Notes: generated from the letters alone by a model not told the origin. 14,723 nucleotides of DNA from CAZFCK01 sp964517355 (GCA_964517355.1 CAZFCK010000114.1:1-14723), one strand, 5' to 3'; numbered from the stretch's first letter, positions 1 through 8,987 are shown. Program-made: numbers and translations.

Positions 1-369
1 AGCATGCGGCAGTCGAGGCTGTCTGTTTTGGCCCCAGGCGCGGGTTTGCGTGGGAGCCTTGTTTCAAGGCGAAAATGCGCTAGCCGCCGCGACAATGACG
101 CGATGGCCGGCGGCCTGCAAAGTGCGCGCGAGGCCAAAGCCAGTGGGACCGCTCTCGTAGGCCACCGCTGCGACGGGCGCGCCGAGATTATCGATAAGCT
201 TGAGCACACACATGGGATCGGCGGGCAAAACCATGGTCGCTGTGCAGCCGTCAGCACGTAATACGGCCACGTGGTAAGAAAGCTTATGCACATCCACGCC
301 CAAATGCACGCGGTGATGGGGATAACTATCTACAAACGATTTCATTTCTGATAGCTTCTTGCCTGCCAT
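1..369 (-). pseudogene. IS110-family transposase, frameshifted 5' fragment (runs off left edge)
   Basis: N-terminal DEDD catalytic domain of an IS110-type transposase. It starts at ATG 367-369 with an AAGGAG ribosome binding site (376-381, complement) 5 nt upstream. The first acidic residue lies in LGVDVHK and the second in YESGPTGFG, followed by AGHRVIVAAAS. The open frame then ends at 64 after an alien tail, AFSP. Past that point a +1-shifted frame resumes typical IS110 sequence, PRKPAPGAKTDSLDCRML, containing the KTDxxD acidic pair, and continues to base 1. About 19 nt between the two frames belongs to a repeat that recurs at 13028-13056 (seen). Insertion of that sequence is the likely cause of the frameshift (inferred). 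A 9-bp inverted pair, CCATGTTGG (366-374) and CCAACATGG (425-433), flanks the start. The transposase is probably inactive. The C-terminal half is outside the window, so the element ends cannot be placed. Confidence 0.85.
54..82. repeat. 29-bp dispersed hairpin repeat, copy 1
   Basis: These 29 bp are identical, in inverted orientation, to 13028-13056. Inside is a hairpin with a 6-bp stem, GCCTTG-TTT-CAAGGC. This copy lies inside the transposase fragment and coincides with the frame break. The copies differ outside the 29 bp, apart from a short C-rich run at one side. Confidence 0.8.
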
Positions 370-469
370 GTTGGTCTCCTTGGTTAGAATTGAATGTGAT
401 GACCAACTCTTAGCCTAGTTGAGGCCAACATGGTATTTGGAAATGGGCGTTTTCCCCCGCGGGATATCG

Positions 470-3400
470 TTATGCGGACGTATCGCTCTTCGGGGGGAAG
501 ATGCGCGTCAGCACTTCCACGAGTTTCTTATGCTCCAGGGGTTTTGAGAGGTATGCATCCATGCCCGCTGCCAGGAAATATTCTTTGTCGCCACTCCCCG
601 CATAGGCCGTGATGGCTATGATGGGCGTTTTCGCGTTGACGGCGTAGGCGGCTTGGGAGCGGACGGCCTGGGCCACTTGTATCCCGCTCATGTCGGGGAG
701 TTGAATATCCAGCAACAGGACATCGAATTTTTGCTGTTGCAGGGCTTTGAGGGCCTTTTCACCGTTATCAGCCGCATGCACGCTCACGTTGGCTTTTTCC
801 AGCATGCGCGTCAAAACGATGTTGTTCACGGGGTCATCCTCCACAACCAGCACTTGCAGCGATTCGGGAAGCTGCAATTCACGGCCCGCGGCAAGAGGGG
901 GATTGAGCGGCTGAATCTCCCGGGGAACGCCAAATGGGAGGCTGACGTACATGGTCGTCCCTTTTCCGGTTTCACTCTCCACACAAACAGAGCCCCCCAT
1001 CATAGCCACAAGGTGCTTCACAATGCTCAATCCCAGACCCGCACCCTGAAAGCGGCGCGTCAGGCAACTGTCCACCTGCGTGAATGCCTGAAAGAGCTGT
1101 AACAGCTTGTCGTCCGGGATGCCGATGCCGGTATCGGCCACGCACAGGAGAATGCTTACCGTATGCGCATCGCCCTTTGGATGGTAGGGCAAAACCGAAG
1201 CGGTTACGGTAATGGCGCCTTGTTCCGTGAATTTAAGGGCGTTGCCCACGAGGTTGAAAAGAACCTGGCGCAGCCGATGGCCGTCGCCCAGGATTTTCAA
1301 GGGCACCTTGGGTGAGGGCGTCACGTGCAGGGCGATACCGGCCTGGTTCGCGGAAGGGGTGAACAGATCGCGCAGTTCGTTGAATAGTTCCTCGAAGTTA
1401 AAGACTTCTTCGCGCAAAGCCATTTTTCCCGCCTCAATGCGGGAGAGATCCAGGATATTGCCCAACAGTTTTGTGAGCCTGCGGCATGAGAGCACGGCCG
1501 TATCCACGTATTCCACTTGTTCCTCATCGAGTTCGGTCGATTGCAGCAATTGCATCATGCCCATGAGTCCGTTGATGGGCGTGCGTATCTCATGGCTCAT
1601 GTTGGCCAAAAATTCTGATTTGGCTTTGTTGGCGATTTCGGCGTTGTTTTTGGCCACCTGCAATTCCTTTTTATTGTGCAGGCTGATGACCGCCAGGGAA
1701 AAAAGATCGGCCAGGGTGCATACGGCTTGCAAGTCGTGCTCGTTATAATCCCGGTCGGAATTTGCAAGGCCGATTTGCCCCACAATGGTATCCTGGTAGC
1801 GGGCCGGAACAGAGAGAAACCGTTTGATGCATTTCGAGTCGTGGGGCATGTCCGCACAGAGGGGGTGTTCACATGCGTTGTTCGTGAAAAAGGGATGGCC
1901 GGTATTCAAGGAGTGGCTCCAGAGTCCGCCGTAGGAACTGTGGGCGGGGTGCTGCTCCGATTCGGAAATGTCCTGCGTGGCGCACAGTTCCGCGTCGGAA
2001 AGGCCGGAAAAGTTATACCACATGGTCTTGTTGGTGTTGGGCGTGATGGACGTGATGAAGCCTTTCGCGCTGTGGGTAAGCTCCATGGCCACCTGATGCA
2101 CCACCCGGGCCAGGGAGGCGATGTCCATATCCGGAGAGACAAGGGTTCTGGCGATGCGCGCCTGGGCGCTGTTCACCCGCGATTCCTGCAAAATAACCCG
2201 CTCGGCGATTTTTTGCGGGGTGATGTCGCGAATCGAATGCATGTACCCCACGATGACTCCTTGCTCGTCGCATATGGGCGATACTTTGACGTGCGCGGTG
2301 AAAAAGGAGCCCTGCTTTTTGCGGTGCAGAAATTCGTTGTGTTTTTCTTCTCCGACCAGGGGCATGTCCCGGTATTTCGCCAAGGCGGCCTGGTCGGGAG
2401 AGGCGAGAAGCATGGTCGGCTTTTTACCTCGCAACTCCGTGATGGACCAGCCATAAAGCTCTTCCGCCGCGCGGTTTACATAGACGATGTCGCATTCCGT
2501 ATCGGTGCGGATGATACTGTCCGTGGATTGTTCCACCATGGCGGTGAGAAACCGCAGTTCGGCCTCGTGGTGCTTGCGTTGGGAAATATCCATGGCGAAG
2601 ACGAGTCCGGCGGGATTGCCGTGCCAGAGAATGCGCACGCACGACATGTCCAGCCAATGGAGCATGTCCGTGGCGTCGATGATACGGAACTCAAGTCGGA
2701 AAGACCCGCTGTCGTCATGGAGACGGCGATGCAAAAATTCCAGGACGTCGCTCTTGTCGTCGGGATGCACGATATCAATGAAGGGATGCCCCAAGAGCGT
2801 GTCCGCCGGATGTCCGGTACAGAACAGCACCGCGGGATTGACGTAGCGGAACAAGCCGTCTTGAATGACCATGACGGCCTCCACGGCATGCTCCACCAGC
2901 ATTCTGTAGTGATCTTCACTTTCTCGAAGCAGATTCTGCGCCGCAATGCGGTCGCTGATTTCTTGCTCCAGCAGTTGCTTCTGGTTCCGGAGTTCTTTTG
3001 TTTTACGGCGTACCAGGCGGCGCAGCCAAAAGTTGATCGACAGAAAGGCGAAAAGCAGGACCACGGTGCCGATGAGCGCATTGGGAAGCCAGGAGGGGAG
3101 CGGGTTATGTACGCCCCCGAACCATTGGTTCATGGCTTGCTGATAAGCGGAGTCTTTGTTTTCCTTGATTCTGGGGAGCAGCCGGTTCAATGCGGGCAAA
3201 ATGCCGGCCGGGTCGTTTTTCGGCACGGCAAAGGAGACTTCCGTGGGATCAAAGAGAATGGACGTGGGTTTCACCTTGTAGGCGGATTCTTTATGTTGTC
3301 CGAAAAAGCGGTTCACCACGCCGGCGTTTATGCGCCCCAGGCTGAGATCCTTGAATATATCCGTGTAGTTTTGGTAGATTAGGATATCCGGCTTTACCTG

Positions 3401-3859
3401 GAATTTGGCGAGTAATCCTTGAAAGACCGTGGCGTGCGATTCATCCTGCAAGAGCCCCAAACGTTTCCCTTCCAGGGAGAGTATGGAGTCTATCCGTGTT
3501 TTTGGGGCGGCATAGACCACGCCCCACGTGGTCAACAGAGGGGGTAAGGCGTATTCAAGATACGCGGTTCGCTCTTCCTTGACGTCCACCGCCGGCAAGA
3601 GGTCGAGTCGGCCTTCTTTGAGCTGGGTGAATAATTCATGCCACGGGCCGTAATGGTACTGTATTTCCCAGTCCATCTCCTGGGCGATTTGCGCGAGGAC
3701 GTTGATAAAAATACCGTCCGGTTTGTTGTTGTTCATGAAGACCATGGGCTTGTTATCGTAAATACCCACATGCAGCGTTTGTTTGGCCGATGCGACAGAG
3801 GGAAGTAAAAGGAGAAAAAGGAGCGCGAGAGAGAGGAGGCAGTAACGGAGGTGGTCCAT
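470..3859 (-). CDS. Hybrid sensor histidine kinase (periplasmic SBP3 sensor, PAS-PAS-GAF-HisKA-HATPase-REC)
   Basis: BvgS-like membrane sensor that autophosphorylates and passes phosphate to its own receiver. Residues are numbered from the ATG at 3859 (1129 aa). Residues 1-25 are a signal peptide ending PSVASA. About 26-250 is a bacterial type-3 solute-binding (Venus flytrap) domain, and 258-280 a membrane helix (ALIGTVVLLFAFLSINFWL). About 311-435 and 436-565 are two PAS domains, and about 575-735 a GAF domain. HisKA has FLANMSHEIRTP with phospho-acceptor H756. HATPase_c has an N box (NLVGNALKF), G1 (DTGIGIP) and G2 (GAGLGLSIV). About 1000-1120 is a receiver with VVEDD, acceptor D1051 in LLLDIQLPD, and the conserved T and K. 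All catalytic motifs look intact. The frame is open to ATG 4024. I chose 3859 because it begins the signal peptide exactly and has a weak SD (ACGGG); 3865, 3889 and 4024 remain possible. No separate response regulator lies nearby, so the output partner is elsewhere. Confidence 0.93.
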   Translation of the reverse strand: MDHLRYCLLSLALLFLLLLPSVASAKQTLHVGIYDNKPMVFMNNNKPDGIFINVLAQIAQEMDWEIQYHYGPWHELFTQLKEGRLDLLPAVDVKEERTAYLEYALPPLLTTWGVVYAAPKTRIDSILSLEGKRLGLLQDESHATVFQGLLAKFQVKPDILIYQNYTDIFKDLSLGRINAGVVNRFFGQHKESAYKVKPTSILFDPTEVSFAVPKNDPAGILPALNRLLPRIKENKDSAYQQAMNQWFGGVHNPLPSWLPNALIGTVVLLFAFLSINFWLRRLVRRKTKELRNQKQLLEQEISDRIAAQNLLRESEDHYRMLVEHAVEAVMVIQDGLFRYVNPAVLFCTGHPADTLLGHPFIDIVHPDDKSDVLEFLHRRLHDDSGSFRLEFRIIDATDMLHWLDMSCVRILWHGNPAGLVFAMDISQRKHHEAELRFLTAMVEQSTDSIIRTDTECDIVYVNRAAEELYGWSITELRGKKPTMLLASPDQAALAKYRDMPLVGEEKHNEFLHRKKQGSFFTAHVKVSPICDEQGVIVGYMHSIRDITPQKIAERVILQESRVNSAQARIARTLVSPDMDIASLARVVHQVAMELTHSAKGFITSITPNTNKTMWYNFSGLSDAELCATQDISESEQHPAHSSYGGLWSHSLNTGHPFFTNNACEHPLCADMPHDSKCIKRFLSVPARYQDTIVGQIGLANSDRDYNEHDLQAVCTLADLFSLAVISLHNKKELQVAKNNAEIANKAKSEFLANMSHEIRTPINGLMGMMQLLQSTELDEEQVEYVDTAVLSCRRLTKLLGNILDLSRIEAGKMALREEVFNFEELFNELRDLFTPSANQAGIALHVTPSPKVPLKILGDGHRLRQVLFNLVGNALKFTEQGAITVTASVLPYHPKGDAHTVSILLCVADTGIGIPDDKLLQLFQAFTQVDSCLTRRFQGAGLGLSIVKHLVAMMGGSVCVESETGKGTTMYVSLPFGVPREIQPLNPPLAAGRELQLPESLQVLVVEDDPVNNIVLTRMLEKANVSVHAADNGEKALKALQQQKFDVLLLDIQLPDMSGIQVAQAVRSQAAYAVNAKTPIIAITAYAGSGDKEYFLAAGMDAYLSKPLEHKKLVEVLTRIFPPKSDTSA

Positions 3860-4100
3860 AAGCATACCCGTAATCATTTTTTGAAACATATGGAGCAATG
3901 TACAAACCAAGGGGCGTGTGCTGGGCCGAAATGAAGCGCTGTGCATATAAAATTCGTACGTTGCCGGTTGAAAACCCGTTATGGAGCCAAGATGATTATT
4001 GAAAATTGTCGGATTCACTCTCATACAAAGCCTGGGAGTGTAAGATATGATGCATATGGTATTTTTTAACGAATCGCCACTTATTGTGTTTTTAAATTTG

Positions 4101-4106
4101 ATTATA
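4101..4106 (-). promoter_or_regulatory. Candidate -10 box for the hybrid kinase gene
   Basis: The minus strand reads a perfect TATAAT here, inside an AT-rich stretch. No good -35 hexamer sits at 16-18 bp, so activator dependence or chance is possible. Transcription from here would start near 4094, leaving a leader of about 235 nt to the preferred ATG at 3859 or about 70 nt to ATG 4024. Confidence 0.3.
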
Positions 4107-4227
4107 ATTACAATATGTTATGTATGCATTGCAAATGTTTTCGTGCGGGGAGCATCCGTTGAGGGGGGATACCGCATGACTTGTATTTGAAATGTAAATT
4201 TTTCAATAGGTTGTGTGACGATAATTC

Positions 4228-4257
4228 TTGAGATGACCAGGTGGTGGCAACTACATT
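4228..4257 (+). promoter_or_regulatory. Candidate promoter for the RND efflux operon
   Basis: TTGAGA (5 of 6 to the -35 consensus) and TACATT (4 of 6 to the -10 consensus) are separated by 18 bp. It lies about 170 bp upstream of the membrane-fusion protein start. It is a consensus match only, and other weak matches exist in this AT-rich DNA. Confidence 0.33.
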
Positions 4258-4425
4258 ACAAGCTGGAATGTTGTTGTCAAGACACGGCCGCCGATTGGGG
4301 GCGCCGTGAGGTACTGGCCTCCTGTGGTGGAAAAGATGAACGACTATTGATAAGGGATGGAACGAACCGCTAGATGTGCTGAACGTACAAGCGGGCAATC
4401 CCCCCCTGCAGACAAGGAGGACGCG

Positions 4426-5742
4426 ATGCTGCGTAGCGCCGTTTTATGGTTTTTGTTGGCAATAGTGGGGCTCGTGGCCTGGCTGTCTTGGTATCGGGTC
4501 GAGCGGATTCACGCGGAACAGCAACTGCAAGCCGCGTCGCGTAAGCCTCTGTCCGTGGCTGTGGCGCCCGCGCGTACGGACACCATTTGCAAATGGGTTT
4601 ATGGAGAGGGTACGGCCCGTGCCGCGCGCCGGGATTTTTTACGTTTTGAGAGTTCCGGCAAGGTGGTGCTCATCGGAACGGATGACCAAGGCCGTGAGCT
4701 GCGTGCCGGTTCCCGGGTCAAGGGACCCGCCGACGGAGAATTGTTGGGACAGCTTCTGGCCCAGCTGGACCGGCGGGAAACAGCCGAAGATTTCAACATG
4801 AGCCAGGCGCAGCTCGCCCAGGCGGAGCGCAGGGCCGAATCGGCAGAGGCTGCCCTGGCCCAGGCCGAGATTGAACTTGAGTTGGCGCGCAACAATTTCC
4901 AACGCATGCAACACCTCCAGGCAAAAGGCGTTATCGCGGGGCAGCAGTTCGAAGAGGCCAAGGCCAGGTTCAACAACGCCTCGTCCGCTCTGCAATCTTC
5001 CCAATCGGAACTGCACGCGGCCCGTTCGGCGGTGATCGAAGCAAAGGCGCGGTCGCGGCAAAGCTCCGTGGAGTTGGAACGCACGGCAATTTTCGCCCCT
5101 TTCGATGGGGTGATCGCGTATATGAATGTGAAACGGGGCGATTTGTATTCGCCGGACCTTGTGGACCTCGGCAGCGAGCGGCAGATGCTGGCCACCACTC
5201 CCGTGGTGGTGGTCGATCCGCACATTTTCGAGATTACCCTCGACCTCCCTTCCTTTGACGGCATGGCGGTGCGAGAGGGGCAGCAGGCCTTTGTGGCCTG
5301 GGGCGAAGGCTTTGCCCCCCAGGAGGTCCTAAATGTATTGGGAGACAAGGACGCGCCGGTCATTCCCGCCTATGTCTATTCGGTCAGCCCGGCCATAACT
5401 CCGGGAGGGCGCACCGTGCAGGTCAAGTTGCGCACGGATCAGGGGGAGGGCGTTTTATACGACGGCATGTTCGTCGTGGCCTGGATCGTGGTGGAGCATA
5501 AGCCCGATGCCGTGCTGGCGCCCAACGCCGCCTGGCTGTATGCGAAGGAACAGCCGTATGTCTTTGTGGTGGATACGCAGAACAACACCGCCGAGCGCCG
5601 GTCTATAGTGGAAGGGATAGAGGGCGTTCCCGATTCGGAAATAGTGTCCGGCGTGGCGCCGGGAGAATTGCTCGTGACCAAGGGGCGCCATTTGCTGGTG
5701 GACGGCGCGCCCGTACGTATCGTTGAACAGGAGGGGCAATAG
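4426..5742 (+). CDS. RND efflux periplasmic adaptor (membrane-fusion protein, HlyD/AcrA type)
   Basis: Periplasmic adaptor that links an RND pump to an outer-membrane channel. The 438-aa start at 4426 is set by AAGGAGG (4414-4420) 5 nt upstream; an in-frame ATG at 4357 lacks this support. Residues 1-22 form an uncleaved-looking membrane anchor (LRSAVLWFLLAIVGLVAWL), with no lipobox cysteine. About 124-215 is an Ala/Gln/Glu-rich coiled-coil hairpin (SQAQLAQAERRAESAEAALA and onward). About 216-245 is the second lipoyl half (ERTAIFAPFDGVIAYMNVKRGD). Beta-barrel and membrane-proximal domains follow (VLAPNAAWLYAKEQPYVFVVD). Its stop is 2 nt before the pump start, and the pump SD (AGGAGGGG, about 5729-5736) lies inside this gene, so the two are co-transcribed and probably translationally coupled. 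Substrate cannot be told from sequence. Confidence 0.93.
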   Translation: MLRSAVLWFLLAIVGLVAWLSWYRVERIHAEQQLQAASRKPLSVAVAPARTDTICKWVYGEGTARAARRDFLRFESSGKVVLIGTDDQGRELRAGSRVKGPADGELLGQLLAQLDRRETAEDFNMSQAQLAQAERRAESAEAALAQAEIELELARNNFQRMQHLQAKGVIAGQQFEEAKARFNNASSALQSSQSELHAARSAVIEAKARSRQSSVELERTAIFAPFDGVIAYMNVKRGDLYSPDLVDLGSERQMLATTPVVVVDPHIFEITLDLPSFDGMAVREGQQAFVAWGEGFAPQEVLNVLGDKDAPVIPAYVYSVSPAITPGGRTVQVKLRTDQGEGVLYDGMFVVAWIVVEHKPDAVLAPNAAWLYAKEQPYVFVVDTQNNTAERRSIVEGIEGVPDSEIVSGVAPGELLVTKGRHLLVDGAPVRIVEQEGQ

Positions 5743-5744
5743 CC

Positions 5745-8700
5745 ATGGCCTCCACGAAATCGCCCCCTTCGGCCTGGTTTCGCTTCTTTTTCCTGAGTCC
5801 CGTGTTCGCAACGCTGCTGAGCGTGACGTTGCTGCTGCTCGGGGCCTTGGGATACGACTCCATGATCAAGGAGGACACGCCGGATTTGGCCATCCCCCAG
5901 GCAATAGTGAGCACCGAATGGCCGGGGGCGGGGCCGGAGCTGGTGGAAGAGGAAGTCACCCAGGAACTGGAGAAAAAGATTCGTTCTCTCGAGGGACTGA
6001 AGCGGTATCGCAGCGGTTCGTTGGATTCGTTCTCCATCCTCTCCGTGGAGTTTCATGCCGGTTCGGATATGGAATCCTCTTTGCAACGCCTGCGCGCCAG
6101 GGTTGACGAGGCGCGCTCCGAATTTCCCAAAGGCGTGAAGCAGCCGAAGATTGAACAGATTTCCATAACAGACACGCCCATCGTGGTCTTCATGCTTTTC
6201 GGCGATGCGGACGACGCTTTGCTCGGCGCCACTGCGCGGCTGGTCAAAAAGCGCCTGGAAAACATTCAGGGCGTGCGCAAGGTGGAGCTGGCCGGAGAGT
6301 TGAAGGAAGTCATCCGCGTGCAGTTGCTTCCGGAACGACTCAAAGCGCTGGGCCTGCCGCCCACCGTGGTCATGGACGCCATAAAGGAAGGGAATTTCGA
6401 CGCCCCTGTGGGGGCGTTTAAAAACGATTCGCTGGGCTTTGACATAGAATTTTCCGGCAAACACAATTCTCTGGAAGGATTGCGGCGTTTGCCGGTGGCC
6501 CGTTTGCCGCAGGGGCGCGTTGTCCGCCTGAGCGAACTGGCCAAAGTGACGCGGGATCTGGAGGCCGAACATACGCGCTCCTTTGTGAGCTGGAATGGAG
6601 AGGAGTATCGCAAGGGCGTCTCCATTTCCGTGAACAAGATGGGCGGTAAAGACACCATGCAACTCATCGCGGCCGCCAAGGATGTTTTGCGGGAGGCCGG
6701 CGCCGAAGCCGCATGGCCGTACGGGGTGCAATACCGCGTGGTCGCGGATCAGAGCGAGATCATCAACAATAGCCTGTCCACGGTGTTCAACAACGGCTGG
6801 CAGGCCATGCTGGCCGTATTCGTGATCCTGCTCCTGCTGCTCACCTGGCGCGAGGCCCTTGTGGCGGGGCTTTCCATTCCCCTGACCTTTTTCGGGGCGA
6901 TCGGGATCTTGCAGCTCATGGGCTACACGCTGAACACCCTGGTGATCATCGGCATGGTCCTGGCTCTGGGCTTGTTGGTGGACGTGTTCATTCTGGTCAT
7001 GGAAGGCATGCACGAAGGCATCTACATGCACGGCCTGCGCTTCGACCAGGCCGCGCGCGGCACGGTGAAAAGCTACGCGGTGCCGGCTTTTGCCGGGCAG
7101 CTGACGACGATTCTGGCCATGTCGCCACTGTTCGCCATCGGCGGGCTGGACGGCGCTTTTATCAAACTTATCCCGCTGACCACGGTGGTCTGCCTTCTCC
7201 TGAGCTTCATCATCGCCTTTGTGGTCGATATCCCCTTGTCGCGCTACGTCATCGGCAGAGCCGCGGGGCGGGCCAGGAAGACATTTGTGGATAAACTGAC
7301 CGAGCGCAGTGCGGCCCGTTTGGGGAATTGGCTCTTTCAGGGGGTACTGGCCGGCCGCTGGCGTTCCTTTGGAGTGCTTCTGGCCGTGTTCGTTCTTTTG
7401 TCGTTCAGCGTGTGGGGCTTCAGCCTGCTGCCTGTGGAACTGTATCCAAAGGCCGACGGCCGAAATCTGGCCGTGAGCATAGAGCTTATGCCCGAAACCA
7501 CCCTCGAGGGCGCGCAACGGGTGGCGGACCGCCTTGGCGAGGTTCTGCGCCATAAGGATTATTTGATGTCCGTCACCAAATATGTGGGGCGCACCAGTCC
7601 GTATGCCGAAAACGCAATCAGCGACATGTTGGGCGTGACTATCGCGCCCTACCTGGTCGGGTTCACCTGTTTGTTTGTGCCCAAGCAGGAGCGCGAGTTT
7701 CTGGCCTATGAATATTTGGGGGAATTGCGGACGGAACTGGAGGAGATGGTCCGCTTGGTGCCTGGGGCGCGGCTGTTGTTCACTCCAGAGCTGGGCGGCT
7801 CCAGCGCTGAAGATCCTATCCAGATCGAGGTGCTGGGCGACGATATGGATGTCTTGCGCTGTCTGGCGGCCGATGTGCGGCGCATGCTGGAAATGCAGCC
7901 GGGAGCCACGGACGTGCGTGACAATTTGGGCTCCGCCACGCTGCGGGTCCGCTTGGAGCCGAGACGCGAGGCCTTGGATTTTTATGGGCTGAGCGAGCAG
8001 GAACTCGCGGCGCAGTTCAGGGTGTTCATGACCGCCGAGGATATTGGCCCCTATGCGGTGCCGGGTGAGGATCTGGACATCGTGCTGGGCACCCGCTGGC
8101 CCAGCAGAAAGGGCGACCTGGGGGGGCCGCAGAAATTTGAGGAGCTTACCACCATCACCGTGGCCACGGCCAACGGCGGCGCGCTGCCGGTCATGGCCTT
8201 GACCGAGGTCGGAATGGACGCGGCCCCCCTGGCCGTGACCCATAAAAACGGCCGCAGAGCAGTGACGGTGAAGGCCAAGACCGAGGGAAAGACCGCGCAG
8301 CAGATTCTGGACAATCTTTTGCCTGATCTGCGCCAGGCCAGCCTGCAATGGCCTCAGGGATATTCCTTTGAAATAGCTGGCGAAGCCGAATCTTCGGCCG
8401 AGACGTACGGATCGAGCGGCAAGGTGTTCTTTTTGGCGCTGTTTTTGGTCTTCGCGGTTATGGCCCTTGTCTTCGGTTCGTTCAAGCAGCCGTTCATCAT
8501 CATGTTTACGGTGCCGTTTTCCTTTATCGGAACCTGCGGCGGCTTCTTTCTCGCCGGAATTCCTTTTTCCTTCCCGGCGATGATCGGGATTATTTCGCTG
8601 GTGGGCATCGTGGTGAACGACGCCATAGTCATGATCGAGGCCATGAATCTGCACCGCAAGGCGGGGCTGAGCGTGCGAGAGGCTGCGGCGCGGGGAGCCG

Positions 8701-8900
8701 CGGACAGATTGCGCCCCATCATCAGTACGACGTTGACCACAACCGTGGGCCTCATCCCTCTCGCGCTTTCCGATCCGCAATGGATGCCATTGTGTTCGGC
8801 CATTATTTTCGGCTTGCTGGCGGCCACCCTGATTGCCCTGGTGGTCATTCCCTGCCTGTTCAATCTGCTTACAAGCCGAGATGAAGACGCGACAGCTTGA
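5745..8900 (+). CDS. RND efflux inner-membrane pump (AcrB/HAE-like permease)
   Basis: Proton-driven inner-membrane pump, 1051 aa, full family length (AcrB is about 1050). TM1 is about residues 15-36 (LSPVFATLLSVTLLLLGALG). A large periplasmic loop follows, then TM2-TM6 from about 354 (AMLAVFVILLLLLTW). The second repeat begins near 535 (VLLAVFVLLSFSVWGFSLLP), and TM8-TM12 run from about 895 to the C-terminus. The proton-relay region of TM4 reads GLLVDVFILVMEG: D413 is kept, but the adjacent position, Asp in AcrB, is V414. In TM10 the AcrB lysine position reads VVNDAI (N958). N at that site is common in HAE-like relatives; Val after the TM4 Asp is less usual. The gene follows its adaptor with a 2-nt gap and is the last gene of the operon. 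No TolC-like partner is in the window, so an outer-membrane factor must be supplied from elsewhere. Substrate unknown. Confidence 0.93.
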   Translation: MASTKSPPSAWFRFFFLSPVFATLLSVTLLLLGALGYDSMIKEDTPDLAIPQAIVSTEWPGAGPELVEEEVTQELEKKIRSLEGLKRYRSGSLDSFSILSVEFHAGSDMESSLQRLRARVDEARSEFPKGVKQPKIEQISITDTPIVVFMLFGDADDALLGATARLVKKRLENIQGVRKVELAGELKEVIRVQLLPERLKALGLPPTVVMDAIKEGNFDAPVGAFKNDSLGFDIEFSGKHNSLEGLRRLPVARLPQGRVVRLSELAKVTRDLEAEHTRSFVSWNGEEYRKGVSISVNKMGGKDTMQLIAAAKDVLREAGAEAAWPYGVQYRVVADQSEIINNSLSTVFNNGWQAMLAVFVILLLLLTWREALVAGLSIPLTFFGAIGILQLMGYTLNTLVIIGMVLALGLLVDVFILVMEGMHEGIYMHGLRFDQAARGTVKSYAVPAFAGQLTTILAMSPLFAIGGLDGAFIKLIPLTTVVCLLLSFIIAFVVDIPLSRYVIGRAAGRARKTFVDKLTERSAARLGNWLFQGVLAGRWRSFGVLLAVFVLLSFSVWGFSLLPVELYPKADGRNLAVSIELMPETTLEGAQRVADRLGEVLRHKDYLMSVTKYVGRTSPYAENAISDMLGVTIAPYLVGFTCLFVPKQEREFLAYEYLGELRTELEEMVRLVPGARLLFTPELGGSSAEDPIQIEVLGDDMDVLRCLAADVRRMLEMQPGATDVRDNLGSATLRVRLEPRREALDFYGLSEQELAAQFRVFMTAEDIGPYAVPGEDLDIVLGTRWPSRKGDLGGPQKFEELTTITVATANGGALPVMALTEVGMDAAPLAVTHKNGRRAVTVKAKTEGKTAQQILDNLLPDLRQASLQWPQGYSFEIAGEAESSAETYGSSGKVFFLALFLVFAVMALVFGSFKQPFIIMFTVPFSFIGTCGGFFLAGIPFSFPAMIGIISLVGIVVNDAIVMIEAMNLHRKAGLSVREAAARGAADRLRPIISTTLTTTVGLIPLALSDPQWMPLCSAIIFGLLAATLIALVVIPCLFNLLTSRDEDATA

Positions 8901-8949
8901 TACGGCGGCGTCTTTTTAAGCCCGTTTGGTCTGCCGGGAACGTTTTTCA

Positions 8950-8978
8950 GGGGGGGCTTCCGTCAGGAAGTTTCCCCC
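8950..8978. terminator. Hairpin between convergent genes (possible bidirectional terminator)
   Basis: GGGGG and CTTCC pair with GGAAG and CCCCC around the loop GTCA, with G-U pairs between the two stem blocks. It lies about 50 bp after the pump stop and 10 bp beyond the stop of the convergent AI-2E-family gene. Neither strand has a strong T run directly after the stem, so it may be only a 3' stabilising structure. Confidence 0.4.
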
Positions 8979-8987
8979 GCGTACCGC

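Larger units (their letters stand above)
3860..4425. other. AT-rich divergent intergenic region
   Basis: No convincing gene. The space separates the minus-strand kinase gene from the plus-strand efflux operon, so promoters for both are expected here. The part at 4060-4140 is strongly AT-rich, unlike the flanking genes. Two candidate promoters are listed separately. The 3860-4024 part is open in frame with the kinase and could encode an N-terminal extension. Confidence 0.6.

Noticed and set aside
1676..3382. 568-codon open frame on the plus strand opposite the hybrid kinase
   Set aside because: It is antisense to well-supported PAS, GAF and sensor domains, with no SD or recognisable domain of its own.
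4357..4425. 23-codon N-terminal extension of the RND adaptor
   Set aside because: The internal ATG at 4426 has AAGGAGG at ideal spacing and begins directly at the membrane anchor; the upstream ATG has no SD.
5439..8780. 1113-codon open frame on the minus strand opposite the RND pump
   Set aside because: It is antisense to two clear genes. Its product is rich in His, Gln, Arg and Gly with no domain, typical of an antisense reading of GC-rich coding DNA.
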